Positions 32,922 to 41,056 of a stretch of DNA of 64,000 nt are shown piece after piece. The DNA comes from Nocardia alba NBRC 108234 (GTDB lineage: Bacteria; Actinomycetota; Actinomycetes; Mycobacteriales; Mycobacteriaceae), in assembly GCF_001612665.1 (NCBI RefSeq), contig NZ_BDAX01000028.1:48461-112460 (forward strand), in the 5' to 3' direction. Below the pieces are notes generated by a model, which had not been told where the DNA came from, ran no database searches, and saw only the letters and a program-made list of their open reading frames with translations. Both the position numbers and the translations under genes were made by a program. Each line of letters opens with the position of its first letter. The stretch's first letter is position 1.

Positions 32922-33955
32922 GCAATCGGCGGCAGATGGACGACCTGGCCCGCGTAGGCCAGACCCGCACCGAAGCCCAGGAGCAGCGCGGTGTCGCCGG
33001 GGCCTGCCGCGCCGGAACGCACGAGCTGTTCCATGGCCATCGGGATCGAGGCCGCGCTGGTATTGCCGGTTTCGATGATGTCGCGCGCGACGGCGACGGT
33101 CTCGGGCAGGCCGAGGGTGCGCACCAACGCGTCGGTGATGCGGATATTGGCCTGGTGCGGAACGAACGCGTCGAGGTCGGCCGCCGTGAGGCCCGCGCGG
33201 TCGAGCGCGTCACGGCAGGCCTTCTCCAAAAAGGTGACGGCCCAGCGGAACACCTCGGTGCCGTTCATCCGGATGTAGGGGCGTTGCGAAGTTCCGCCAC
33301 TGGCTTCGGCTGCCGCGACTTCGGCGAAATACTCCAGAAAGTCCTTGTCCTGCTTGATCGCCGAGGTGCGCGAACCGTCCGAACCCCACGCGACCGGGCC
33401 GATCCCCTCCTGCTCCGCCGGACCGACGACGACCGCGCCCGCGCCGTCGGCGAAGATGAACGCGCATCCGCGATCGGTGGTGTCGAGCAGATCCGACAGT
33501 CGCTCCACCCCGATCACCAGGACCTGCCGCGCCTGGCCCGAGCGCACCAGATTCGCCGCGTCGGCCAGCGCGTAGCAGAAGCCCGCGCAGCCCGCGGAGA
33601 TGTCGAAGGCGGCGGTGTCCTCCATGCCGAGTTCGGTCGCCACCACCGCGCCCGCCGACGGGCCGAGCACCATCTGCGACGACGTCGCCAGCACCACCGC
33701 GTCGACCTCCCCGGCGCGCACCCCGGCCGCGGTGAGCGCGTCCCGCGCGGCCGCCACACTCATCGAGACGATCGTCTCGTCGGGCTCGGCCCAGTGCCGG
33801 GCGGCGATGCCGGACCGCGTCCTGATCCACTCGTCCGACGACTCGATCGCGTCGACGATCTCGGCATTGGGCACCACCCGTCGCGGGCGGTACACGCCGA
33901 GGCCGAGAATTCCCGCGTGGGTGACCGGGACCGCGGTAGCAATGAGGGTAGCCAT
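32918..33955 (-). CDS. Beta-ketoacyl-ACP synthase III (FabH-like)
   Basis: 345 residues with the complete thiolase-fold KAS III triad: Cys123 in DISAGCAGFCYAL, His in FVPHQANIRI (near residue 255), and Asn in IIETGNTSAASIP (near 285). FabH enzymes condense acyl-CoA with malonyl-ACP to start a fatty-acid or polyketide chain. This copy stands outside a fatty-acid synthase cluster and is divergent from a TetR regulator, so it may serve a regulated or specialised starter reaction. The start at 33955 has AGAGG upstream. Confidence 0.92.
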   Translation of the reverse strand: MATLIATAVPVTHAGILGLGVYRPRRVVPNAEIVDAIESSDEWIRTRSGIAARHWAEPDETIVSMSVAAARDALTAAGVRAGEVDAVVLATSSQMVLGPSAGAVVATELGMEDTAAFDISAGCAGFCYALADAANLVRSGQARQVLVIGVERLSDLLDTTDRGCAFIFADGAGAVVVGPAEQEGIGPVAWGSDGSRTSAIKQDKDFLEYFAEVAAAEASGGTSQRPYIRMNGTEVFRWAVTFLEKACRDALDRAGLTAADLDAFVPHQANIRITDALVRTLGLPETVAVARDIIETGNTSAASIPMAMEQLVRSGAAGPGDTALLLGFGAGLAYAGQVVHLPPIA

Positions 33956-33970
33956 GACATCCTCTGCATG

Positions 33971-34021
33971 TGAACCGATCGGTTCACGTACAAATAGGTC
34001 TAACATGAACCGATCGGTTCA
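33971..34021. promoter_or_regulatory. Twin perfect TetR-type operators
   Basis: TGAACCGATCGGTTCA occurs twice (33971-33986 and 34006-34021), each a perfect 16-base palindrome, with centres 35 bases apart. They fill the region between the FabH-like gene and the divergent TetR gene. Confidence 0.85.
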
Positions 34022-34044
34022 ATCAAGGGGTAGGAGAAGATCGG

Positions 34045-34626
34045 ATGGCCGCCGGACCACGCGCCCGACTCATCGAACACACGATCAGCACCGTCCAGGA
34101 ACACGGCGTACACGCGTCCACCCTCAGCGAACTACTCGAGCGCAGCAGAACCTCGCGCAACTCGCTGTATCAGCACTTCCCTTCCGGCAAGGGCGAATTG
34201 GTGCAGACCGCGGCCCGGATCGTGGCCCGCCTGGTGTACTCACACGTGAGCGCGATGGCCGACGCCCTCCAAACCGCGCCCTCGGCCCAGCAGTGGCTCA
34301 CCGACCTACTCGCCTTCTGGCGAATTCCGCTGGAGAAGTCCGACTACGCCGCCGGTTCGTTCATGATGGCGGCCGCGCTCGACGAACTCGACCCCGCCGT
34401 CCAGTCCATCGCGGGCCAGGCGTTCGCCGAATGGACGGCGCGGCTCGCCGATGGGATCGTCGCCACCGGGATCGAGCGGTCGACCGCGGTCTCGCTGGCC
34501 GGGTTCCTGCTCACCACCATCGAGGGCACGATCGTGCACAGCCGCGCGCTCAAGTCCGCGCACCCGTTCGACCAGGCGGTCACTCAGCTGACGATCCTGT
34601 TCAAGGTGCACCTGTCCGAGCGGTGA
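34045..34626 (+). CDS. TetR-family regulator (LmrA/YxaF-like)
   Basis: 193 residues. The N-terminal helix-turn-helix reads ARLIEHTISTVQEHGVHASTLSELLERSRTSRNSLYQHFPSGKGEL, and the C-terminal ligand domain matches the LmrA/YxaF group (SFMMAAALDELDP and LAGFLLTTIEGTIVHSRALKS). Such proteins repress a neighbouring divergent gene until a small ligand binds. Two perfect operators lie between it and the FabH-like gene. TAGGAG precedes the ATG. Confidence 0.92.
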   Translation: MAAGPRARLIEHTISTVQEHGVHASTLSELLERSRTSRNSLYQHFPSGKGELVQTAARIVARLVYSHVSAMADALQTAPSAQQWLTDLLAFWRIPLEKSDYAAGSFMMAAALDELDPAVQSIAGQAFAEWTARLADGIVATGIERSTAVSLAGFLLTTIEGTIVHSRALKSAHPFDQAVTQLTILFKVHLSER

Positions 34627-34632
34627 GTCCGC

Positions 34633-35547
34633 TCACGAGATGCTGTGCACCGCATCGAGTTCGGCGCGCAGGGTGGTGATGATCCGGCGACGCGCCGCCG
34701 CGCCTTCGGAGCCGGGCGTCAGCGGGTACACATGCACGAGCCCGGACTCTTCCTGATAGTCGAGGTCGACACCCGCCGCGCGGGCCTTCGCCGCCAGCAG
34801 CCGGGCATCGGGGTTCAGGATGTCGCGGGTGCCGGTGAACACGGTGATCGGGCCCAGCCCGCCGAAATCACCGAACAGGGGGCTGACCAGGGGGTCTTTC
34901 ATCGAGAGTTCGCCGCTCCACATCCTGCCGAACACCAGGCCGCCGTCGCGACCCAACCACGGGTCACGCGGGAGCACCGCGTCGATGTCGGGATTCTCGA
35001 GAGTGAGGTCGAGGGCAGGCGAGATCAGGATCGTGCGGGGGACGGTATGGCCCGCGTCGCGCAGATACTGCGCGGTGGACAGCGCGATCTGACCGCCCGC
35101 CGAGTCGCCGGCGAGGAAGGTCGGGCCGTGGCGCTCGTCGGCCGCCGCGACCAGTTCGGCGAAGCGGGGAATCACCTCCGCCGCGGTGCCGAACGGGATG
35201 AGCGGATAGATCGGGACCGTCACGACCAGATGTGTCTGCGCGGCGATCCGGGCCGCGAGTCGCCAATGCTGCGAGGCGATTTCGCCCACCCAGCCGCCAC
35301 CGTGCGCGTACACGAGGCCGCCGCGCGAGATCCCGTCCGCCGGGGTCAGGGTGTAGATCGGCCAGCCGCGCTCGTGCGCCACCGAGACCTCCACACCACG
35401 CAGATCGCGCGGCGGGCCGTAGGCGAGTGGCCGCAGACCGCGCTCGCGCACGTGCGCCCGCGCCCGCTCGGCATCGACGTAATTCCGGTTGCGCCGGGTG
35501 ACCCGCAGGAATCCCGGGATCAAGAACCGACTCAGCACACCGGGCAC
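34633..35547 (-). CDS. HSL-type alpha/beta hydrolase (lipase/esterase)
   Basis: About 304 residues, hormone-sensitive-lipase family. The oxyanion motif HGGGW is in LVYAHGGGWVGEI, the nucleophile in FLAGDSAGGQIALS, the acid in GTRDILNPDAR and the His in GLVHVYPL. It should cleave short or medium carboxylic esters. The GTG at 35547 is preferred because GGAGG lies 5 bases upstream; earlier in-frame starts lack a ribosome site. Convergent with the TetR gene (6-base gap). Confidence 0.88.
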   Translation of the reverse strand: MPGVLSRFLIPGFLRVTRRNRNYVDAERARAHVRERGLRPLAYGPPRDLRGVEVSVAHERGWPIYTLTPADGISRGGLVYAHGGGWVGEIASQHWRLAARIAAQTHLVVTVPIYPLIPFGTAAEVIPRFAELVAAADERHGPTFLAGDSAGGQIALSTAQYLRDAGHTVPRTILISPALDLTLENPDIDAVLPRDPWLGRDGGLVFGRMWSGELSMKDPLVSPLFGDFGGLGPITVFTGTRDILNPDARLLAAKARAAGVDLDYQEESGLVHVYPLTPGSEGAAARRRIITTLRAELDAVHSIS

Positions 35548-35620
35548 CGCGACCTCCACTCGACGACGAGACCGACGCGCTCCAGCCGCACCGGTGCCAG
35601 CCAAGCTACCCCGGCCCGCC

Positions 35621-36163
35621 TCAGCCGAGGGGCTGCTCGGTGACATCGGTACGCAAGCTGGTGCCGTTGAGGTCGAGATAGAGCACACCCTCGGTGACCG
35701 AGAGGGTGACGCTATTGCGACGATCGACCAGCCCCGCGGCCTCGTCGATGAACGCGCGATCGAAACTCACCAGCGGAATCCGCGCGGCGTTGTGGATCTT
35801 CTTGCCCGCGTACTGCGCGAGCACCTTCGCCGGGTCACGGTGGGTGTAGACCACCGCACGGCCCGCGAGTTTGCTGCCACGGTGGATACGCTCCGCGTCG
35901 GGGGCGCCCACCTCGATCCACGCGGTGGTCCGCCCGGTCATATCGCGAACCTGCACCGCGGGTTCGTCGGTAGCCGAAATCCCGCCCTCGCTGAACACGA
36001 TCCCCTCCTCGTACTGCAGGCAGTACGCGAGGATTCGCGTGATCATGTATTCCAGTGTCTCCGACGGATGCCGAGCCACCCGCAATTCGAGATCCTCGTA
36101 CACCCCCCGATCCACATCGGCGAGCTGAACGGCGAAATTGTGCAGTGTTGCGCTGAGTGCCAT
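35621..36163 (-). CDS. YaeQ-family protein
   Basis: 180 residues matching YaeQ from its first residues: MALSATLHNFAVQLADVDRG, then the diagnostic LRVARHPSETLEYMITRILAYCLQYEEGIVFSEGG, EPAVQVRDMTGRTTAWIEVGAPDAERIHRGS and VVYTHRD. YaeQ has a PD-(D/E)xK nuclease-like fold. Its role is unsettled (it was once linked to transcription antitermination). GGAAG precedes the ATG at 36163. It is 73 bases upstream of the esterase gene on the same strand. Confidence 0.92.
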   Translation of the reverse strand: MALSATLHNFAVQLADVDRGVYEDLELRVARHPSETLEYMITRILAYCLQYEEGIVFSEGGISATDEPAVQVRDMTGRTTAWIEVGAPDAERIHRGSKLAGRAVVYTHRDPAKVLAQYAGKKIHNAARIPLVSFDRAFIDEAAGLVDRRNSVTLSVTEGVLYLDLNGTSLRTDVTEQPLG

Positions 36164-36250
36164 AGGACTTCCGACCCTACCGGGCCACAACCTGGACAAT
36201 TCTCGCGCACCCGGTTGCGATTACCAGTTCGAACCGCCAGCATCCCTTAC

Positions 36251-36682
36251 ATGAGAATCACTCACGTTTCGACTCTGGCCGCCGTTGTCCTCGCAGTCGG
36301 CATGGGAACCGCTGCGGCAGAACCGAATGCGGCCGACTCACCCCGCCAGGCCATCGCCCGCGCCTACCTCGATGCCCTCGTTTCCCACGACGCGAGCGCG
36401 GTCCCCTTCGCCCCCGATGCCACCCGCGTCGAGGTCGGCCTCCAGACCGGCACCTCGGGCCCGCAACTGAGCAACGACCTGGAGAACGGCATCCAGTACC
36501 GCATCATCCAGGGCATCCGCGACCTCACCATGTCCGAATCCGGCGACACGGTCACCACCCACTATTTCCTCGACACCGGAGTGGGCGACCTGCGCCTGAC
36601 CACCGTGGAGATCACCGAGACCTTCGTCATCCCGGTGGACTCCATCCAAACGATCGAGGCCTCGATCACTCCGGTGCTGTAA
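36251..36682 (+). CDS. Secreted DUF8021-like protein
   Basis: 143 residues. A clear signal peptide (MRITHVSTLAAVVLAVGMGTAAAEP, cleavage after AAA-E) precedes an NTF2-like domain: ARAYLDALVSHDASAVPFAPDATRVEVG, then IIQGIRDLTMSESGDTVTTHYFLDTG and the late VEITETFVIPVDSIQTIEASITPV. This arrangement fits the DUF8021 family of exported proteins with unknown role. It is a single gene, divergent from YaeQ. Confidence 0.75.
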   Translation: MRITHVSTLAAVVLAVGMGTAAAEPNAADSPRQAIARAYLDALVSHDASAVPFAPDATRVEVGLQTGTSGPQLSNDLENGIQYRIIQGIRDLTMSESGDTVTTHYFLDTGVGDLRLTTVEITETFVIPVDSIQTIEASITPVL

Positions 36683-36691
36683 ATGATCTCG

Positions 36692-36723
36692 GGGCCTTGC
36701 TCACTGCGCATCCAGCAAGGCCC
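36692..36723. terminator. Bidirectional hairpin between convergent genes
   Basis: A 10-base perfect stem GGGCCTTGCT/AGCAAGGCCC with a 12-base loop, starting 10 bases after the DUF8021-like stop and overlapping the 3' end of the convergent YjbR gene. Confidence 0.55.
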
Positions 36724-37036
36724 GCGGGGCGGCCTGGCGCCACGAGTCGGTGACGATGGCTGCCAGTTCCTCGCGATCGTCGAGTGCCGCCAGTCGGACG
36801 CGGACCCAGGGGTTACCGGACTCGTGGGACGCGATCCAGAATTTGCCGGGCTCGGCGAGGACCAGTTCGTCGCGGTCGAGGATCGGACAGCGCACCGCCA
36901 TCGAGGTCTCGTCCTCGGGCAGAGTGACGAACAGCTTGCCCGCGACCCGGAAAATCGGCATGCCCCAGGCGAATTGCTCTGTCGTCTGCGGTAGCGACAG
37001 GGCGTGGGCGCGGACGTCATCCCCGGTGACATTCAT
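36701..37036 (-). CDS. MmcQ/YjbR-family protein
   Basis: 111 residues. The pattern VRAHALSLPQTTEQFAWGMPIFRVAGKLFVTLPED followed by FWIASHESGNPWVRVRLAALDDREELAAIVTDSWRQAAPRALL is the YjbR (CyaY-like fold) family, thought to bind nucleic acid or metal but without a fixed role. The start at 37036 is the ATG before NVTGDDVRAHA. It is a single gene downstream of the metal transporter operon on the same strand (40-base gap). Confidence 0.85.
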   Translation of the reverse strand: MNVTGDDVRAHALSLPQTTEQFAWGMPIFRVAGKLFVTLPEDETSMAVRCPILDRDELVLAEPGKFWIASHESGNPWVRVRLAALDDREELAAIVTDSWRQAAPRALLDAQ

Positions 37037-37076
37037 GAGCCACATCCTGACAGCCCACACCGACAGACTGGATCCA

Positions 37077-37961
37077 CTAGTCGAGGGCCCCGAGCGTGGC
37101 CACGGTCTTGCGGGCGCGTGAGGCGGTGATCCGGCGGCCGATCACGCCGTGGCGGGGGGCGAAGAGGTAGACGAAGGTGAAGGCCACGCCCTGGGTCACG
37201 ACGACCATGCCGCCCGCGGCGGTGTCGAGGTGGTAGCTGATGTAGAGCCCGGTGACCGCGCACAGCACCGAGATGGCGGGGGCGATGACGAGCATGCGCG
37301 AGAAGCGATCGGTGAGCAGGTAGGCGGTGGCGCCCGGGATGATCAGCATGGCCACCACCAGCACCACGCCGACCGCTTGCAGCGCCACCACCGAGGTCAG
37401 CGCCAGCAGGGCCAGCAGGGCGGTGCCGAGGACCCGGGGATTGAGGCCGATGGCGTGGGCGTGGGTGGCGTCGAACGCGTAGAGGGTGAAGTCACGGCGC
37501 TTGAGGACCAGGGCGACCAGGACGATGGCGGCCAGGATCATGATCTGAACCATCTCGCCACGGCTCACGCCGAGCAGGTTGCCGAAAACGATGTGGTTCA
37601 AGTCGGTTTGGCTCGGCGTCACCGACACCAGCACCAAACCGAACGCGAACAGGGTGGTGAACACGATGCCGATGGCGGCGTCTTCCTTCACCCGGCTCGT
37701 ATCGCGGACAACGCCGATCAACGCGACCGCGAGGAACCCGAAGACCACCGCGCCGACGGCGAACGGCCAGCCGACGATGTAGGCGAGCACCACTCCCGGC
37801 AGCACCGCGTGCGACACCGCGTCGCCCATCAGCGACCAGCCGATCAGCACCAGCCAGCACGACAGCACCGCGCACACCACCGCCGCGGTGACGGTGGTGG
37901 CCAGCGCGCGCACCATGAACTCGTAGCGCAGCGGGTCGATGAAGAATTCCTCGAGGCTCAT
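37077..37961 (-). CDS. Manganese/zinc ABC transporter permease
   Basis: 294 residues with eight or nine hydrophobic segments, ABC-3 permease family (MntB/SitD/ZnuB). Family features are FMVRALATTVTAAVVCAVLSCWLVLIGWSLMGDAVSHAVLPGVVLAY near the start, LNHIVFGNLLGVS, and the cytoplasmic AFDATHAHAIGLNP coupling loop. Translationally coupled to the ATPase gene (ATGA overlap). With the solute-binding lipoprotein it forms a complete importer. Confidence 0.93.
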   Translation of the reverse strand: MSLEEFFIDPLRYEFMVRALATTVTAAVVCAVLSCWLVLIGWSLMGDAVSHAVLPGVVLAYIVGWPFAVGAVVFGFLAVALIGVVRDTSRVKEDAAIGIVFTTLFAFGLVLVSVTPSQTDLNHIVFGNLLGVSRGEMVQIMILAAIVLVALVLKRRDFTLYAFDATHAHAIGLNPRVLGTALLALLALTSVVALQAVGVVLVVAMLIIPGATAYLLTDRFSRMLVIAPAISVLCAVTGLYISYHLDTAAGGMVVVTQGVAFTFVYLFAPRHGVIGRRITASRARKTVATLGALD

Positions 37962-38692
37962 CGGTCTCCGTCCACATCCAGGCCGAAGGCCTTGGCCAGG
38001 TTCTCCGGTCGCAACACCACATCGGGGTCGCCGTGCTCGAGCACCCGGCGGTTCAACAGCACTGCCTCATCGGCCAATCGCGGCAACGCGTGCAGATCGT
38101 GGGTGGACACCAGGATGGTGGCCCCGTCGGCGGCGAGCTCGCGCAGCAGCGCGGTGATGGTGGCCTCCGAGCGCTTGTCGACGCCGGCGAACGGCTCGTC
38201 GAGCAGCAGGATCGTGGCCTCCTGGGCGATGCCGCGGGCGACGAACGCGCGCTTCTTCTGACCACCCGACAGCTGACCGATCTGCCGATCGGCGAGGTCG
38301 GTGAGCTCGACGCGGGCCAGCGCCGCGTCGACGGCCGCCCGGTCGGCCTTGCTCGCCCGGCGGGTGAATCCCATCTTCCCGTAGCGCCCGGTCATCACCA
38401 CATCGCGCACCGACAGCGGGAAACTCCAGTCCACGTCCTCGGACTGCGGGACGTAACCGAGGCTGCCCGCCTTGCGCGCGGCGGCCGGGGGCCTCGCGTT
38501 GATCAGCACCCGGCCGCGATCGGGCGTGACCAGTCCCATCACGGTCTTGAACAGCGTCGATTTGCCCGAACCGTTCATGCCGATGAGCCCGCACACCCGG
38601 CCGGATTTCAGTGTCAGTTCGACGGTGTCGAGGGCGAGCACGTCACCGTAATGGACTGTCACGTCCTGGATCTCGACGACGGGTTCGGTCAT
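37958..38692 (-). CDS. Manganese/zinc ABC transporter ATPase
   Basis: 244 residues. Walker A is GMNGSGKSTL (near residue 41), the signature is LSGGQKKRAFVARGIAQ, Walker B is ILLLDEPFAGVD, and the H-loop is STHDLHAL. The Gly-Tyr-Val-Pro-Gln Q-loop and SLGYVPQSEDVDWSFPLSV spacing are as in MntA/ZnuC-type ATPases. Its start overlaps the stop of the binding-protein gene, and its stop overlaps the permease start, so all three are coupled. Confidence 0.94.
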   Translation of the reverse strand: MTEPVVEIQDVTVHYGDVLALDTVELTLKSGRVCGLIGMNGSGKSTLFKTVMGLVTPDRGRVLINARPPAAARKAGSLGYVPQSEDVDWSFPLSVRDVVMTGRYGKMGFTRRASKADRAAVDAALARVELTDLADRQIGQLSGGQKKRAFVARGIAQEATILLLDEPFAGVDKRSEATITALLRELAADGATILVSTHDLHALPRLADEAVLLNRRVLEHGDPDVVLRPENLAKAFGLDVDGDR

Positions 38693-39627
38693 GAGGTGGC
38701 GCCGGCGAGTGCGCCCGCGATGGTCTTCGCGTCATGGCGGATCAGGTCGAGGTAGGTCGGGACCGGTCCGTCGGCTTCGGAGAGCGAGTCGACATAGAGC
38801 ACACCCCCGAATCGTGCGCCGGATGCCTCGACGACGCGTCGCATCGGGGCGTCGGACACCGTCGACTCACAGAACACGGCGGGCACACCGCGCTGGCGGA
38901 CGAAGTCGATGGTCGAGCCGATCTGCTGCGGGGTGGCCTGCTGTTCGGCGTTCACCGGCCAGATGTACTTCTCGGTCAGTCCCGCGTCGCGAGCGAGGTA
39001 GGAGAACGCGCCCTCGCAGGTGACCAGGGCGCGCTGATCGACGGGCAGGGTGTTCACCGCGGCGACGAGATCGTCGCGCACGGCGCCGAGCCGTGCCCGG
39101 TAGGCGTCACCGTTGGCACGGTAGGCGTCGGCGTGTTCGGGGTCGAGATCGGTGAACGCGCGAACCATGTTGTCGACGTAGATCTGCGCGTTCACCGGCG
39201 ACATCCAGGCGTGCGGATTGGGCTTGCCCCGGTAGGCGTCCTCGCTGATGTTCATCGGCGTGACCCCCTCGCTGACCACGGCGTGCGGCACGTCGAGATC
39301 GGCGACGAACTGACCGAACCAGGCCTCGAGGTTGAGTCCGTTGTCCAGGATCAGATCAGCCTTCGCCGCTTTCTTGATGTCGCCCGGCGTCGGCTCGTAG
39401 CCGTGGATCTCAGCCCCCACCTTCGTAATCGACTCCACCCGCAGGTGCTCGCCCGCCACATTCCGCGCCATGTCGGCGAGCACAGTGAAGGTGGTGAGGA
39501 CCACTTTCCTGTCGTCGTCATCGGAGGTGATCCCGCCGCAGGCGGCGAGCGCGAACGTCATGACACCCAGAACACAAGCCGCGAGTATTCGACGTAGCGC
39601 CGACGAACGGTAGAACCCAACCCTCAT
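38689..39627 (-). CDS. Manganese/zinc-binding lipoprotein of the ABC importer
   Basis: 312 residues, cluster A-I substrate-binding protein (PsaA/MntC type). A lipoprotein signal ends LAACGG (lipobox Cys at about residue 31). Metal ligands typical of the family are visible: His in AEIHGYEPTP, His in GKPNPHAWMSP, Glu in CEGAFSYLARDAGL, and a late Asp in GGVLYVDSLS. Two His, a Glu and an Asp favour manganese, and there is no His-rich loop of the zinc type. The ATG at 39627 coincides with the predicted transcription start, so the message is probably leaderless. Confidence 0.92.
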   Translation of the reverse strand: MRVGFYRSSALRRILAACVLGVMTFALAACGGITSDDDDRKVVLTTFTVLADMARNVAGEHLRVESITKVGAEIHGYEPTPGDIKKAAKADLILDNGLNLEAWFGQFVADLDVPHAVVSEGVTPMNISEDAYRGKPNPHAWMSPVNAQIYVDNMVRAFTDLDPEHADAYRANGDAYRARLGAVRDDLVAAVNTLPVDQRALVTCEGAFSYLARDAGLTEKYIWPVNAEQQATPQQIGSTIDFVRQRGVPAVFCESTVSDAPMRRVVEASGARFGGVLYVDSLSEADGPVPTYLDLIRHDAKTIAGALAGATS

Positions 39628-39633
39628 TCCAGA

Positions 39634-39663
39634 ATTATATTGTTCGGGTAGCCGAACTTTCAA
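39634..39663 (-). promoter_or_regulatory. Promoter of metal importer with operator inside the spacer
   Basis: On the minus strand TTGAAA (39663-39658), an 18-base spacer and TATAAT (39639-39634) form a good housekeeping promoter. The spacer contains GTTCGG-N4-CCGAAC (39642-39657), a perfect 6-base inverted repeat, well placed for a DtxR/MntR- or Fur/Zur-type repressor. The expected start point, about 7 bases after the -10 box, coincides with the ATG. Confidence 0.75.
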
Positions 39664-39694
39664 GTTCAAGCCCCGAAACAGTCACTAGGACGGC

Positions 39695-40081
39695 TCAGGA
39701 CGCCCAGGGCGGGGTGAAGGTAGAGCCGTCGGGAAGCTCCGCCGCGAAGCCGACCCGCACAGTCACCAACAGCGTGGCGATCTCGCCGGTCGGGTTAGCG
39801 AGGGCGATCATCGACCCCGCGGGCGCGACCGCCGCGTCCCCGGGTCTCATCGCTACGGATTCGCCGTCGATGGTCATCGTCACCGCGCCCGACAGCAGAA
39901 CGAAGGCCTCCTCCCCCAGGACGCGGTGGGGCACACCGACCGATTCGCCCCGAACCTCGGTCTGCCAGACGCACAGTTCGGCACTGCCAGTGCCGGGCCG
40001 GACGAGGGAGGTGAAGCGGGCATTGTGCACCTCGTGCACCTGGGCGTCCACGGAACGGATTACCGGCACGAGAACCTCCAT
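39695..40081 (-). CDS. Cupin-domain protein
   Basis: About 128 residues, single cupin barrel. Motif 1-like GVPHRVLGEEAFVLLSGAVTMTIDGE and motif 2-like MRPGDAAVAPAGSMIALANPTGE are visible, with one His and two Glu as possible metal ligands. The ATG at 40081 is used; another at 40102 is in frame, and neither has a clear ribosome site. It is divergent from a MarR regulator across a shared operator, so its expression is probably controlled by that protein. The substrate is unknown. Confidence 0.82.
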   Translation of the reverse strand: MEVLVPVIRSVDAQVHEVHNARFTSLVRPGTGSAELCVWQTEVRGESVGVPHRVLGEEAFVLLSGAVTMTIDGESVAMRPGDAAVAPAGSMIALANPTGEIATLLVTVRVGFAAELPDGSTFTPPWAS

Positions 40082-40102
40082 AAAGTCAATTAACTTGTCC
40101 AT

Positions 40103-40123
40103 ATAGTCAAGTAGATTGACTAT
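40103..40123. promoter_or_regulatory. MarR-type operator between cupin and marR genes
   Basis: ATAGTCAA-GTAGA-TTGACTAT is a perfect 8-base inverted repeat with a 5-base spacer. Candidate -10 elements for both directions overlap it, so binding would block both genes. Confidence 0.7.
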
Positions 40124-40139
40124 TGTGTCAAGTGCCAGA

Positions 40140-40589
40140 ATGGCTGACGTGCCCGCGAACGCAGACCTGCCCCTGCTCCTGCTCGCGGCGGCGGCCGAGG
40201 TGACCCAGGTGGTGAACGCCGGGGTCGCCGCGGCGGGGTTCACCGACATCCGGCCGACGCACGGTTTCGCGTTCGTGCGCATGGCGCCCGACGGCGCGAC
40301 GGTCGGGGAGATCGCCGAGCATCTCGGGGTCACCAAGCAGGCGGCCAGCCAACTGGTCGACGAGCTGGTCACCAAGGGCTACGCCGATCGCAATCCGCAC
40401 CCGCGCGATGCGCGCGCCCGCCTGATCACCCTCACCGAGCGCGGCTGGGCATGCACGCGAGCCGCCGACGCCGCCTTGGCCGAACTCACCCGGAACTGGT
40501 CGGACAACCTCGGCGCCGCCACCCTCACCCAGGTCGGCAACGCCCTGGGCCGCGTCGTCACCCCGGGGCGGATTCGCCCGAGCTGGTGA
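40140..40589 (+). CDS. MarR-family regulator
   Basis: 149 residues, winged helix of MarR type: THGFAFVRMAPDGATVGEIAEHLGVTKQAASQLVDELVTKGY as the DNA-binding part, and the wing ADRNPHPRDARARLITLTERG. The ATG at 40140 is chosen because an upstream in-frame TTG would fall in the operator and the predicted start of transcription is around 40130. It probably represses itself and the divergent cupin gene. Confidence 0.88.
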   Translation: MADVPANADLPLLLLAAAAEVTQVVNAGVAAAGFTDIRPTHGFAFVRMAPDGATVGEIAEHLGVTKQAASQLVDELVTKGYADRNPHPRDARARLITLTERGWACTRAADAALAELTRNWSDNLGAATLTQVGNALGRVVTPGRIRPSW

Positions 40590-40616
40590 GCTTTCCCAAC
40601 CGCCGTAACCAAATGT

Positions 40617-40649
40617 TGCAAACCGACGATTTGCATATCGGGTACCCGA
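40617..40649. promoter_or_regulatory. Two adjacent inverted repeats upstream of a small gene
   Basis: TGCAAA-N7-TTTGCA (40617-40635) is followed at once by the 12-base perfect palindrome TCGGGTACCCGA (40638-40649). They lie between the marR stop and the 76-residue protein gene. They could be operator sites or, less likely, a weak terminator. Confidence 0.35.
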
Positions 40650-40777
40650 AACCCGCGCGGTGACACGGCGAGCGACATACTCTCGGATCGAGCGGTGACG
40701 CGCCACCGCCGCAGCCGGACCGTCGGTCCGAGTTGCGCACTCGTCACGTCACCGTTCGCCCCGATCCCGGAGGGTCA

Positions 40778-41008
40778 ATGTCAGTCCTAGCCACCGTCCT
40801 CACTATCGACACCGTCACTCGGCACAAGTACGAGCGGCTGCAGTACACCGGTTCGGCCGGTGTTGTCGCCTCGCTCGAGGACCCCCGCCTCGTCGATCGC
40901 TGGCGCGCCGATTACCCCAGCTGGGACGGCGAGCACTGGGCGTTCGACGCGGGCACCGACAGCCCCGGTCGGCTGCGCCCGATCAATGTCGCGGTGCGCA
41001 CCAACTGA
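40778..41008 (+). CDS. Hypothetical protein, 76 residues
   Basis: A short soluble protein: MSVLATVLTIDTVTRHKYERLQ, then VVASLEDPRLVDRWRADYPSWDGEHWAFD, ending INVAVRTN. I do not recognise it. CGGAGGG lies 3-4 bases upstream of the ATG, a strong ribosome site. It stands alone between the marR gene and the convergent amidase. Confidence 0.6.
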   Translation: MSVLATVLTIDTVTRHKYERLQYTGSAGVVASLEDPRLVDRWRADYPSWDGEHWAFDAGTDSPGRLRPINVAVRTN

Positions 41009-41056
41009 TCAGCGCGGTGACGAGCGCCTGATCAGCACGGTGCGCACCACCGATGA

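Noticed and set aside
39628..39669. Upstream TTG start for the metal-binding lipoprotein
   Set aside because: It would place the promoter and operator inside the coding region and spoil the lipoprotein signal.
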